Shown: positions 43,322 to 52,700 of the stretch, piece by piece
How positions within the stretch are numbered: position 1 is the first letter of the stretch
Layout of the letters: every line of letters begins with the position of its first letter
Assembly (NCBI GenBank): GCA_021816585.1
Contig: JAKAXL010000005.1
Span: 1 to 64,000 of the forward strand
Direction of reading: 5' to 3'
Source of the DNA: Pseudomonadota bacterium
GTDB lineage: Bacteria > Pseudomonadota > Gammaproteobacteria > Burkholderiales > Burkholderiaceae_C
Length of the DNA stretch: 64,000 nucleotides
Translations under genes and position numbers: made by a program
The notes under the pieces: model-generated
The model's input: only the letters and a program-made list of their open reading frames with translations
Database searches by the model: none
Told to the model about the DNA's origin: nothing

Positions 43322-44425
43322 TCAGGCCAGCGGAAGCACGATGCGGAAGTCGGTGTGGCCGGGCTGGCTGTCGCATTCGATGGTCCCCTGATGCTGTTGG
43401 ATGAAGGTCTGGGCCAGGCTCAGCCCGAGGCCGGACCCCCCGTCCCGCCCCGAGACCAGCGGAAAGAACATCCGATCCTGGATGTGTTCCGGGACCCCGG
43501 GGCCGTTGTCCATCACATGCAAGACCAGTGCCAGCCGATGGCGCTGCTTGGCCACCGTCACCTGTCGCGCGATGCGCGTCTTGAACACGATGCGAGCGTC
43601 GCCCGCGGCGCGACGCTCGCCCAGCGCCAGCGCGGCGTTGTGCGCGATGTTCAGCACCGCCTGGATCAGCTGCTCGCGGTCGCCGCGCAGCTCGGGCAGG
43701 CTGGCGTCGTAGTCGCGCACCACGTCGAGGCCGCGCGGAAACTCGGCGAGGATCACCGAGCGCACGCGCTCGAGCACTTCGTGGATGTTCAGCTCGGCCA
43801 CCACGTGCGGCCGCCGGTGCGGGGCCAGCAGGCGGTCGACCAGCCCCTGCAGGCGGTCCGCCTCGTGGATGATCACGCGCGTGTACTCCCGCAGTTCGCG
43901 GCTGTCGAGCTCGTCCTGCAGCAGCTGCGCAGCACCGCGTATGCCGCCCAGCGGGTTCTTGATCTCGTGCGCGAGATTGCGGATCAGGTCCTTGCTCGCC
44001 TGCGCCTGGCGATGCCACTGCTCCTCGCGCTCCTGACGACTCTGCTGGCCCAGCTCGACCAGTTCGACGAGCAGCCTGGAATTCGTATCGGTGCGCGAGA
44101 CGATCACCTGCACCGGCATCGCGTCGGCGCCCGGGCGCGCAACCAGCGCGTCATCGAAGCGCTTGCTGGAGAACTCCTCCCCCAGCACCTGGCGCAGGGC
44201 CTCGCGCAGCGGGCCGTGACGAGTCAGCCAGTGTTCCAGCTCCTGCCCCAGCAGCTGGCGGCGCGACAGTCCCAGGCCGGCTTCGAGGGCGGCGTTCGCA
44301 TGCACCACGCGCCCGCCGGCATCGACCACGACGGCCATCGTCGCCAGCCAGTCCAGCGTCGCCGCGGACGACGCGTCGCCGGCTTCGGGCTCAGGCAGGC
44401 GCGACGGATCGTCGAAGACTTGCAC
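43322..44425 (-). CDS. ntrB: Nitrogen regulation sensor kinase NtrB, 367 aa
   Basis: Soluble histidine kinase that phosphorylates NtrC under nitrogen limitation and is switched by PII. PAS domain in the first 125 residues, H-box NLAHEIKNPLGGIRG with His153, N-box NIAHNAALAL, G-boxes DNGPGVP and GGSGLGLSLAQ. No membrane segment, as expected. It lies 69 bases downstream of the small secreted-protein gene on the same strand. Confidence 0.94.
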   Translation of the reverse strand: MQVFDDPSRLPEPEAGDASSAATLDWLATMAVVVDAGGRVVHANAALEAGLGLSRRQLLGQELEHWLTRHGPLREALRQVLGEEFSSKRFDDALVARPGADAMPVQVIVSRTDTNSRLLVELVELGQQSRQEREEQWHRQAQASKDLIRNLAHEIKNPLGGIRGAAQLLQDELDSRELREYTRVIIHEADRLQGLVDRLLAPHRRPHVVAELNIHEVLERVRSVILAEFPRGLDVVRDYDASLPELRGDREQLIQAVLNIAHNAALALGERRAAGDARIVFKTRIARQVTVAKQRHRLALVLHVMDNGPGVPEHIQDRMFFPLVSGRDGGSGLGLSLAQTFIQQHQGTIECDSQPGHTDFRIVLPLA

Positions 44426-44494
44426 GGGCGGTCGCGGGCGATGCGAGACGACGCAGCGAAGGAGTGCCGCGCGTCACGCAGGGCACGCCGGGGC

Positions 44495-45001
44495 TCACTG
44501 CGAATAGCGCTGCAACTCGCGCTGCAGCGCGGCGATATTGGCCTGCGTGAGTTCGATCTGCTGCTTCATCGACTGCACGCGGTCGAGGTACTTCTGGTAG
44601 TTGCGTTCGTTGCCCAGGCGCTCCGGGTGGCCGCCGTTGTAGGCCTGCATCTGCTCGGCCAGCTTGGCCTGCTGGGTCTGCAGTTCGCCGAGCAGCAGCT
44701 GGCGGGCCTCGGCGTCGCGATCGCTTTGTGCGCCGGACGCGGCATGCCGCGGAGCCGACGCCCGGTTCGCCGCCCCGCCACCGGACGCAGCATGCGGCGT
44801 CACCGGGGACAGGACGCTGATGTTCGCGTTGTCCACGGGCTTGCAGTTCTTCTCCCGCACCACGCTGAGCATGTTGGTGTAGGAGTTGTCCGGGCATCGG
44901 TACACCCGGCTCATGTCGACGTCCTGCGCCGAGGCCGGCACCGCGATGCCCGCCGCCAGGCAACTCAGGACGAGCAGGCGGCCAACGAAGACTGTGCGCA
45001 T
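44495..45001 (-). CDS. Secreted hypothetical protein with coiled coil (DUF4124-like N-terminus), 168 aa
   Basis: Signal peptide (RLLVLSCLAAGIAVPASAQ, cleavage after about residue 26), then a short Cys-containing module (VYRCPDNSYTNMLS... NCKPVD) like DUF4124 proteins, a low-complexity linker (ASGGGAANRASAPRHAASG) and a C-terminal coiled coil rich in Gln and Leu (ELQTQQAKLAEQMQAY, QIELTQANIAALQRELQ). It probably works in the periplasm; the role is unknown. A gene of this kind between glnA and ntrB may be a lineage trait. Confidence 0.7.
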   Translation of the reverse strand: MRTVFVGRLLVLSCLAAGIAVPASAQDVDMSRVYRCPDNSYTNMLSVVREKNCKPVDNANISVLSPVTPHAASGGGAANRASAPRHAASGAQSDRDAEARQLLLGELQTQQAKLAEQMQAYNGGHPERLGNERNYQKYLDRVQSMKQQIELTQANIAALQRELQRYSQ

Positions 45002-45079
45002 CGGATACCCTGGAAGTCGAGCCGGTCACCGGCGGGAAGCGCGGCCGCGGACGCGGTGGCGGCGCGCGCTTCAAGTGTA

Positions 45080-45119
45080 AAGGCAAACCGGCGCCGCAAT
45101 CTCGCGATTGCGGCGCCGG
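45080..45119 (-). terminator. Rho-independent terminator of glnA
   Basis: Read on the minus strand, a perfect 14-bp stem (CCGGCGCCGCAATC / GATTGCGGCGCCGG) closes a GCGA loop, a GNRA-type tetraloop, and is followed by TTTGCCTTT. It separates glnA from the downstream ntrBC-side genes. Confidence 0.93.
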
Positions 45120-45178
45120 AGCTGCTGCATGCGGTGCGCCTGGCACGGCGGGCGCCCCGGCGCCCGCCGCGGCAGACA

Positions 45179-46594
45179 TCACAGCGAGTAGTACATGTCG
45201 AATTCCACCGGGTGCGTGGTCATGCGGAAACGCGTGACCTCCTCCATCTTCAGCGCGATGTAGGCATCGATGAAGTCGTTGCTGAACACGCCGCCGCGAG
45301 TCAGGAAGGCGCGGTCCTTGTCCAGGTATTCCAGCGCCTGGTCGAGGCTGGAACACACGGTGGGGATCTTCGCGTCTTCTTCCGGCGGCAGGTCGTACAG
45401 GTTCTTGCTCGCCGCTTCGCCCGGGTGGATCTTGTTCTCGACACCGTCGAGGCCGGCCATCAGCATCGCGCCGAAGGCCAGGTAGGGGTTGCAGGTCGGA
45501 TCGGGGAAGCGCACCTCGATGCGTCGCGCCTTGTCGCTGGGCACGTAGGGCACGCGGATCGACGCCGAGCGGTTGCGCGCCGAGTAGGCCAGCTTCACCG
45601 GGGCCTCGAAGCCCGGCACCAGGCGCTTGTAGCTGTTGGTGCCCGGATTGGTGATGGCGTTGAGCGCGCGCGCATGCTTGATGATGCCGCCGATGTAGTA
45701 CAGCGCGAACTCGGACAGACCGGCGTAGCCGTTGCCGGCGAACAGGTTCTTGCCGTCCTTCCACACCGACTGGTGCACGTGCATGCCCGAGCCGTTGTCG
45801 CCGACCACCGGCTTGGGCATGAAGGTCGCGGTCTTGCCGTAGCTGTGCGCGACGTTGTGCACCACGTACTTGAGCACCTGCGTCCAGTCGGCGCGCTGCA
45901 CCAGCGTGGAGAAACGGGTGCCGATCTCGCACTGGCCGGCGCCCGCCACCTCGTGGTGGTGCACCTCGACCGGCACGCCCATCTGTTCCAGGATCAGGCA
46001 CATCTCCGAGCGGATGTCCTGCAGGCTGTCGACCGGCGGGACCGGGAAATAGCCGCCCTTGACCGACGGACGGTGGCCCATGTTGCCGCCCTCGAGCTTG
46101 TCGCCGCTGGCCCACGAGGCCTCGTCGGAGTCGATCTTCACGAAGCAGCCGGACATGTCGACGTTCCAGCGCACCTGGTCGAAGATGAAGAATTCGGGTT
46201 CCGGGCCGAAGTACGCGGTGTCGCCGATCCCCGAGGCCTTCAGGAAGGCCTCGGCCTTCTTGGCGATCGAGCGCGGATCGCGGTCATAGGGCTTGCCGTC
46301 GCCCGGCTCCAGCACGTCGCACTGCAGCAGCAGCGTCGTCTCTTCCATGAACGGGTCGACATTCGCGGTCGCCGGGTCCGGCATCAGCAGCATGTCGGAG
46401 GCTTCGATGCCCTTCCATCCGGCGATCGACGAGCCGTCGAAGGCGTGGCCCTGGGTGAACTTGCTCTCGTCGAAGGCCGACACCGGCACCGTCACGTGTT
46501 GCTCCTTGCCGCGCGTGTCGGTGAAGCGGAAATCGACGAACTTGACGTCGTTTTCCTTCACCATGTTCAGTACGTCAGCAACCTGTTTGCTCAT
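45179..46594 (-). CDS. glnA: Glutamine synthetase type I, 471 aa
   Basis: Dodecameric GSI-beta enzyme that condenses glutamate and ammonia. Motifs: [12 protein letters not shown], the metal/ATP sites [10 protein letters not shown] and [16 protein letters not shown], and the adenylylation site [10 protein letters not shown] with Tyr400, so control by GlnE is expected. GGAG lies nine bases upstream of the start. It has its own terminator and, upstream, a sigma-54 promoter and NtrC-like sites. Confidence 0.96.
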   Translation of the reverse strand: MSKQVADVLNMVKENDVKFVDFRFTDTRGKEQHVTVPVSAFDESKFTQGHAFDGSSIAGWKGIEASDMLLMPDPATANVDPFMEETTLLLQCDVLEPGDGKPYDRDPRSIAKKAEAFLKASGIGDTAYFGPEPEFFIFDQVRWNVDMSGCFVKIDSDEASWASGDKLEGGNMGHRPSVKGGYFPVPPVDSLQDIRSEMCLILEQMGVPVEVHHHEVAGAGQCEIGTRFSTLVQRADWTQVLKYVVHNVAHSYGKTATFMPKPVVGDNGSGMHVHQSVWKDGKNLFAGNGYAGLSEFALYYIGGIIKHARALNAITNPGTNSYKRLVPGFEAPVKLAYSARNRSASIRVPYVPSDKARRIEVRFPDPTCNPYLAFGAMLMAGLDGVENKIHPGEAASKNLYDLPPEEDAKIPTVCSSLDQALEYLDKDRAFLTRGGVFSNDFIDAYIALKMEEVTRFRMTTHPVEFDMYYSL

Positions 46595-46737
46595 GCAAGT
46601 TCTCCAAGGGGTGGTATGCGGGTTGTGTGGAGGCTGTCGTGGAGGCAGCGGCCCGTGGCGCATGCCCGGCCGAAGGCCGTGGGTGCGGTGTCGCACGCAT
46701 GCGCGCCGGAGCCCGGTGCGAGCCTGGTCGCAAATCT

Positions 46738-46753
46738 AGCAGAAACCATGCCA
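46738..46753 (-). promoter_or_regulatory. Sigma-54 promoter of glnA
   Basis: On the minus strand TGGCATGGTTTCTGCT matches TGGCACG-N4-TTGCW at all but two defined positions, with GG and GC exactly ten bases apart. It lies about 145 bases upstream of the glnA start. Confidence 0.75.
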
Positions 46754-46872
46754 CGCTCGACTGTTTTCGCGGCATGAGACAGGGCTTGCGGCGCAGGCCC
46801 GAGGCGTGCCGCGGCCCTTGCGCGCACGCATCCGGCGGGCCGCCGTCAGGCCGCACCGCGCGGGTGCTGAAT

Positions 46873-46887
46873 GCACCATTAGCGTGC
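46873..46887. promoter_or_regulatory. NtrC-binding site, glnA-proximal
   Basis: GCACC-ATTAG-CGTGC keeps the GCAC-N7-GTGC core of NtrC enhancers with one mismatch in the inner pair. It is about 150 bp upstream of the expected glnA transcription start. Confidence 0.65.
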
Positions 46888-46890
46888 GTT

Positions 46891-47676
46891 TCAGATCGAA
46901 CGCACCGTTTCGGTGCGAACCTGGGCCCCGAGCTCGCCGACCCCCCGGCGCAGCGCCTCGAAGGCCGGCTCGACCCGCGCGGGATCGCCCTTGACCCCGA
47001 TCTCGATGTGGCGCCCCCAGCTCGGATCGTCGACGCTGGGCAGGCTGTACACCTTCACCTGGGCATGCTCGGCCTCGATGCGCTGCATCAGCGGCGTCAG
47101 CTCGGACTCCATGATGCCCTGCACGACCAGCCCGCGCTCCAGGTAGCCCGCCGGACGCTGCATCGGTCGCAGCCGCTCGTCGAGCACCCATTCGATCATC
47201 GGCCACGCCATCACCGGGAAGCCGGGCACGAAGTAATGCCGGCGAATCGAGAAACCCGGGATCTGGTTGTAGGGGTTCGGAATGATCTCGCTGCCCGCCG
47301 GGAACACGCCCATCTGCAGGCGCTGCAGGTTGGCCGGTGAATCGGGGTCGCCCATCGACGCGCTGGCGATGCGCTGGCGAATCAGCTCGGCCGCCTGGGG
47401 GTGCAGCTGCAGCGGCACCCCCAGCGCCTGCGCGCACGCGGCGCGCGTGTGGTCGTCGGGGGTGGCGCCGATGCCGCCGCAGCTCAGCACCACGTCGTCG
47501 TTGTCGAAACTGGCGCGCAGCGCCCGCTGCAGCACCTGCGGGTCGTCGCCGAGATACTGGACCCACTGCAGCTGCATGCCGCGCGCCGCGAGCAGCTGCT
47601 GGACCTTCGAGAAATGCTTGTCCTGCCGCTTGCCGGACAGGATTTCGTCACCGATGATGTACAGACCGAGGGCCAT
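46891..47676 (-). CDS. CinA/MoaB-like molybdopterin-binding domain protein, 261 aa
   Basis: The N-terminal MoCF/Mog fold (GLYIIGDEILSGKRQDKHF, then LSCGGIGATPDDHTRAA) is that of competence/damage-inducible protein CinA and molybdopterin-binding MoaB/MoeA domains; the deamidase C-terminus of full CinA is absent. The C-terminal half (FVPGFPVMAWPMIEWVLDE...) is typical of the proteobacterial short relatives. Whether it acts in cofactor synthesis or pyrophosphatase-type repair is not known. Its end contains an NtrC site. The start at 47676 is the first Met of the fold. Confidence 0.78.
   Translation of the reverse strand: MALGLYIIGDEILSGKRQDKHFSKVQQLLAARGMQLQWVQYLGDDPQVLQRALRASFDNDDVVLSCGGIGATPDDHTRAACAQALGVPLQLHPQAAELIRQRIASASMGDPDSPANLQRLQMGVFPAGSEIIPNPYNQIPGFSIRRHYFVPGFPVMAWPMIEWVLDERLRPMQRPAGYLERGLVVQGIMESELTPLMQRIEAEHAQVKVYSLPSVDDPSWGRHIEIGVKGDPARVEPAFEALRRGVGELGAQVRTETVRSI
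46902..46916. promoter_or_regulatory. NtrC-binding site, distal
   Basis: GCACC-GTTTC-GGTGC is a perfect dyad that fits the NtrC consensus. It is 29 bp from the other site and overlaps the last codons of the CinA/MoaB-like gene. Confidence 0.75.
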
Positions 47677-47743
47677 GGCGCGGGAGAGAGCGGGATGGAC
47701 GAGGGGGCGGTCCGGCGCCGGAAATCCGGCGCGGCCGCCATGG

Positions 47744-47765
47744 ACAATGCAATGCCTTACATTGT
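47744..47765. repeat. Inverted repeat in the divergent promoter region
   Basis: ACAATG and CATTGT form a perfect 6-bp dyad with a ten-base spacer, in the 111-bp gap between the CinA-like gene and the transaminase. It could be an operator for either gene. Confidence 0.4.
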
Positions 47766-47787
47766 TTCGCATTCCTGGGAAATCGCC

Positions 47788-49152
47788 ATGAACCAACGCG
47801 ACACGACTCCGAGCCCCGCCGAGCCGGACACCGCGGCAGCTTCGATGCAGGCGCTGTGGATGCCCTTCACCGCCAACCGGGCCTTCAAGCAGGCACCGCG
47901 CCTGCTGGTCGCGGCCCACGGCATGCACTACCGCAGCTCCGACGGCCGCGAAGTGCTCGACGGCACCTCCGGGCTGTGGTGCGTCAACGCCGGCCACGGG
48001 CGAGAGCCCATCGTGCGCGCGATCCAGCAGCAGGCCGCCCGCATGGACTACGCGCCGCCGTTCCAGCTCGGCCACCCGCTCGAATTCGAGGCCGCCGAGG
48101 CCCTCTCGGCGATCGCGCCGGGGCGCCTCAAACGCGTGTTCTTCACCAATTCGGGCTCCGAGAGCGTCGACACAGCATTGAAGATCGCGCTGGCCTACCA
48201 CCGCGCCCGCGGCCAGGGGCAGCGCAGCGTGTTCATCGGGCGCGAGCGCGGCTACCACGGCGTCGGTTTCGGCGGCATCTCGGTCGGCGGGATCCCGGGC
48301 AACCGCAAGATGTTCCACGGCGCGCTGCTGCCGCATGTCGACCATCTTCCGCACACCCACGACCTCGAGCACCAGGGCTTCTCGCGCGGGCAGCCCGAGT
48401 GGGGCGCCCATCTGGCCGACGAGCTCGAACGCCTGGTGCAGTTGCACGACGCGTCCAACATCGCCGCGGTGATCGTCGAGCCGGTGGCCGGCTCCGCCGG
48501 CGTGCTGGTGCCGCCGCGCGGCTACCTGCAGCGACTGCGCAGCCTGTGCGACCGCCATGGGCTGCTGCTGGTCTTCGACGAGGTGATCACCGGCTACGGG
48601 CGCCTGGGCGCGCCCTTCGCCGCACAGGCGCTGGGCGTGCTGCCCGACATCATGGTCACGGCGAAGGCGGTGAACAACGGCAGCGTGCCGCTGGGCGCGG
48701 TGTTCGTACGCGAGGACCTGGCCGATACCGTGCTCGACGCCGCCGCCGACGGCGCCATCGAGCTGCCGCACGGCTACACCTACTCCGGACACCCGCTGGC
48801 CACCGCGGCGACGCTGGCGACGCAGCGCCTGTACGCCGACGAGGGCCTGCTCGAGCGGGCGCGGCGAGACGGCCTCGACCTGCACTTCGAGCAGGCGCTG
48901 CACGCGCTGCGCGACTGCCCGAACGTGCGCGACATCCGCAATCTCGGGCTGATGGGCGCGGTGGAACTGCACCCGCGCAGCGACGCCGCGGGGCAGCGCG
49001 GCCACGAGGTCTTCCAGCGCTGCTTTGAACTCGGCGCGCTGGTGCGCTATACAGGGGATACGATCGCGCTGTCGCCGCCGCTGATCATCGAGCGGGCACA
49101 GATCGACCGGCTGGCCGACACCCTGCGCCAGGCGCTGCGCGAAACGCGCTGA
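47788..49152 (+). CDS. Omega-amino acid:pyruvate aminotransferase, 454 aa
   Basis: Class III PLP aminotransferase. LWMPFTANRAFKQAPRLL at the start, TSGLWCVNAGHGR, FTNSGSESVDTALKIA, VFDEVITGYGRLG and the PLP-lysine motif TAKAVNNGSVPLGAV are those of beta-alanine/omega-amino-acid:pyruvate transaminases. It would convert beta-alanine and pyruvate to malonate semialdehyde and alanine. The malonate-semialdehyde dehydrogenase that often accompanies it is not adjacent. The ATG at 47788 was chosen; an upstream in-frame ATG (MPYIVSH) is possible. Confidence 0.85.
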   Translation: MNQRDTTPSPAEPDTAAASMQALWMPFTANRAFKQAPRLLVAAHGMHYRSSDGREVLDGTSGLWCVNAGHGREPIVRAIQQQAARMDYAPPFQLGHPLEFEAAEALSAIAPGRLKRVFFTNSGSESVDTALKIALAYHRARGQGQRSVFIGRERGYHGVGFGGISVGGIPGNRKMFHGALLPHVDHLPHTHDLEHQGFSRGQPEWGAHLADELERLVQLHDASNIAAVIVEPVAGSAGVLVPPRGYLQRLRSLCDRHGLLLVFDEVITGYGRLGAPFAAQALGVLPDIMVTAKAVNNGSVPLGAVFVREDLADTVLDAAADGAIELPHGYTYSGHPLATAATLATQRLYADEGLLERARRDGLDLHFEQALHALRDCPNVRDIRNLGLMGAVELHPRSDAAGQRGHEVFQRCFELGALVRYTGDTIALSPPLIIERAQIDRLADTLRQALRETR

Positions 49153-49199
49153 GCCGCAGCGCCCGCGCGGCCGATTCCCAGCCCCACCAGGAGCCCGCG

Positions 49200-49709
49200 A
49201 TGCGACGACTCTATTTCCTGGTCCCGGATCACGCCACGGCGTCGGCGATCGTCGACGAACTGCTGCTGGCGAGGGTTCCGGAAAAGCACCTCCACGTGGT
49301 GGCGCGCGAGGGCACGCCTCTGGGCAACCTGCCGGAGGCCGGGCTGGCGCAGAAAAGCGACCTGATCCCGGCCATCGAACGCGGCCTCGGACTCGGCGGC
49401 GTGACCGGCACGCTGGCCGGGCTGGTGGTCATCGCGGTGCCCGGCGGCGCGGTGGTTTCGGCAGGTGCGCTGGTGCTGAGCCTGGCGCTGGCCGGATCGG
49501 CGGTCGGCGCCTGGGTCAGCAGCATGATCGGGGTCAGTGTCGGGAGTCCGCGGCTGCGCCCCTACGAGCAGGCGATCGACCAGGGACAACTGCTGATGAT
49601 GATCGACGTATCCCCGCATCGCGTGGCCGAGATCGAGACCATGGTCGAGCGCCTGCACCCCGAGGCCAGGCCCGAGGGCGTCGAGCCGCACATCCCGGCC
49701 TTTCCCTGA
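49200..49709 (+). CDS. DUF1269-family membrane protein, 169 aa
   Basis: N-terminal alpha/beta stretch (MRRLYFLVPDHATASAIVDELL... VPEKHLHVVA), then a glycine-rich hydrophobic hairpin (GGVTGTLAGLVVIAVPGGAVVSAGALVLSLALAGSAVGAW), then IDQGQLLMMIDVSPHRVAEIE. This arrangement is the DUF1269/general-stress-like membrane family, of unknown function. GGAG precedes the ATG by seven bases. It is 47 bases after the transaminase and possibly in the same transcript. Confidence 0.75.
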   Translation: MRRLYFLVPDHATASAIVDELLLARVPEKHLHVVAREGTPLGNLPEAGLAQKSDLIPAIERGLGLGGVTGTLAGLVVIAVPGGAVVSAGALVLSLALAGSAVGAWVSSMIGVSVGSPRLRPYEQAIDQGQLLMMIDVSPHRVAEIETMVERLHPEARPEGVEPHIPAFP

Positions 49710-49738
49710 GCCGCGCGCGGCGCCGGCCCGCGCACTGC

Positions 49739-52700
49739 TCAGCCGAAGCGGAAGGTGTAGAACAGATCCACCGCGTTGTCGCTGCCCGACTGCAGGCGCA
49801 GCGACAACCTCCGCGTGAACTCGTAGCGCACGTTGAACAGGTTGCCGGTGGCCGCCAGCCCGCGCTCCACGCTCACCGACAGGCGCGAGCTGATCTGCTT
49901 GCCCACCGTGAGCACGCTGTTCTGCAAGCCGCCCTGCCCGCTCAGCGACAGTTGATCCAGGCCCAGCGCGCCGGCCACGCGGCCGGTCAGCGAGGCGCCC
50001 TGGCCGCCCGCCAGCAAGGCTGCCGCGGCCGACTGCAGCAAGGCGCTCTGGTCGCTGCCGACGGTGCTCGGGTCCTGCCCCAGCACCAGCCACGACAGGA
50101 TCGCCCCGTCGGGCATCGGCGGCGTGGAGCTGAGCGCGACCTGCGGCTCGCGCAAGGTGCCGGTGATGTGCACGCCGACCTGCACCGGAAGGTTCTCGCG
50201 CTGCGCCGACAGGTTCAGCCCCGGGTTGTCGATCGGTCCGGAGAAGTTCACGCTGCTGCCCTCGACCAGGCTGAGCTGCTGGCCGTAGGCCGAATAACTG
50301 CCGCGCCGCACCATCACGCTGCCCTCGGCGCGCAGCGGCTGCCCGGCGTCGGCGCGCAGCAGCAGCGCGCCGCGCAGCGTGGCGTCCACGCCGCGGCCGC
50401 CGACATGGAAGTCCTGCCCGAGATCGATGCGTATACGCGCATGCACCGGCATCGCCTGCGAGGTCGGCGGCGCGGGGGCGCCACGGCCCTCGACCACGAC
50501 GTCGTCGGCCAGCTTCGGCGCATCGCCGCCGCTGAGTTCGATGTCGGCCTTGTCGACATGCAGGGTCGAGTCGATGGACAGCCCGCCGACGTCCGCGCGC
50601 ACGGCGGCCTGGCCGCTGAGCTGCACCTGCTGGCCCGGGCGGTCCAGGGCTCGCAGCTGCTGCAACTGCACGTCGATGCTGCCGCTGGGGCGCGCGCCCG
50701 CCAGCGCCAGACTTCCGCTGGCGCGCAGCTCGCCGCTGCCCGCGGCGTCGTGCATGCGCAGCGAGCGCAGCTGCAGCGTGTCGCCGTCGACGCCCAGGTC
50801 CAGGCTGCCCCCGCGCAGGTCCAGCCCGTAGCGCGGCAGGGCCAGCGCCAGTGCACTGCCATGCAGGCTGCCGCGCAGGCTCGGTGCGCGTGCGCTTCCG
50901 GCCAGCTCGAAGCGGCCTTGCAGCGAGCCGGCCACATGCGCTGCCTGCGGCAGCAGCACCGAGACCCAGGCCAGATCGGGCAGGCGCAGGCTCGCGCCGC
51001 CTTGCAGCGCCGCGTCGGGCGCCACGCCCCAGCCGCCGGCATCGTGCTGCAACGCGACTTGGGCGTGCGCCTGCAGTTCCCCCAGGTGCGCGCCGACGGC
51101 GTCGATCGCGGTGCTGCACGATCCGGCTGCAAGGTCCACCGTCCATTGCAGGCGCGACAGCCCGAGTCGCAGCGCAGGCCGGGTCGGCAACGTGATGTCC
51201 CCCGAGCTGCGCGCCACCCGCAGGTGCGCCAGCGGCTCGGGCCCGGTGCGCAGATCCCAGCGCGCGTCCAGACGCAGGTCCGAGTGCACGCCGTGCAGCC
51301 CGATGCCGGCCGCCCGCGCCCAGTAGGCGGGGTCGAGGGCGCTTGCCGAGCCGCGGCTCGACCAGCCGGCGGTGTCGCGCCGCAGGCTTTGCAGTTCGAC
51401 GTTTCCGCCTGCGCTGCGCAGCACGACGCCTTGCAGGTCGACGCCACCGTGGGCACCGAGGCGCAGCTGCGCCGGCGCGGCCAGCTCGAAGGCGTAGGGC
51501 CCGGCGTTGCGCAAGGCGTCGATGCGCCCGCTCCAGCCTCGGCTCGCCTGCCAGCCACCCTGCGCCCGCGCCTGCAGGCGCAGGCGCGGGGCGTCGTCCA
51601 GTCGCAGCTGCACCACCTGGTTGCGCAGCGTTCCGTGCACCTGCAGTTCGAGTGCGTGCAGGCGCTGGCTGCCGACGCGCAGATCCTGCGCCTGCAATTG
51701 CCCCTGCAGGGGGCCCTGCAGGCCGCGCTGCAGCGAGACCTCGGCCGACAGCCCGGCCACCTGCACCCCGCCCGGCGCGCGCAGCTCGTGCAGGCGCAGC
51801 GAGATCCGGCCCGACGGCGCCGCGAGGCTGCCGTGCAGCCGCGCATCGACCTGCGCGCTGCCCTGCCACGGCGCTCCGAGCTGGCGCAGCGCGCCCGCCT
51901 GCAGGTGCACGCGAAGCTGCTGGCCGGGAGCCCCGAAGCCCCCTTGCGCCTGCAGGCTGTTGTCTCCCAGGCGCAGGCGTGCCTGCAGATCCCGCACCGT
52001 GCCCGGGGCGATCCATCCGCTGGCGCGGCCGGCGAACACCTGCGCACGCCATCGGCTCGGCAGCACCTGCAGCGCGAAATGCGCACTGCGCGACGCGACT
52101 TCCCCGTGGGCCCGCAGGTCCAGGTTCAGGCTCGCCGCGGGCCAGTCGCCGAAACGCTGCGGGCGCAGGCCCCGCACCCGCAGCGAGGCCTCGAAGGCCT
52201 GGCCGGCCGAGGTATCCACGCTGCCGCGCGCGCTCAGCGTGGCGCCCTGCGCCTGCAGCTCGGCGCGCTGCAGCTCGATGCGCGTGCCCTCGCGCCTGGC
52301 CTGCACCTCGACATGCCAGCCCGGCTGCATCAGCGTGGCCTGCAGGGCCTGCGTCGCTGCGTCCGCCTGCACCTGCAGCGGACCGCTCAGGCGGGTCGGC
52401 AGCAGGCGCCCGTACAGCGCGTGCAGGTCCAGCGCGTGGGCCTGCAGCCGCAGCCGCGCGGCGCCGCCACCATGCCAGCTCGCGCTGCCGTCCAGCGTGG
52501 CGCCGCCGTCCAGCGTGACGTGCAGTGCATCGGCGCGCAACGCGCCGTCGCGCAGCGACACGTCGGCGTGCAGGCGATGCAGCGGCAGGCGCTTCGCGTC
52601 CAGGCTCCCCGGCAGCTCGTTGCGCAGGTCGAGGGTTCCCAGCAGCGCATCGCCGCCCGCCGAGCGCAGCTGCGCCAGCAGACGCAGACGCGCCTGCGGC

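Noticed and set aside
46797-46810. Second sigma-54-like element (GGCACGCCTCGGGC) upstream of glnA
   Set aside because: GG/GC spacing fits but the TTGC element is replaced by GGGC; the site at 46738-46753 is much better.
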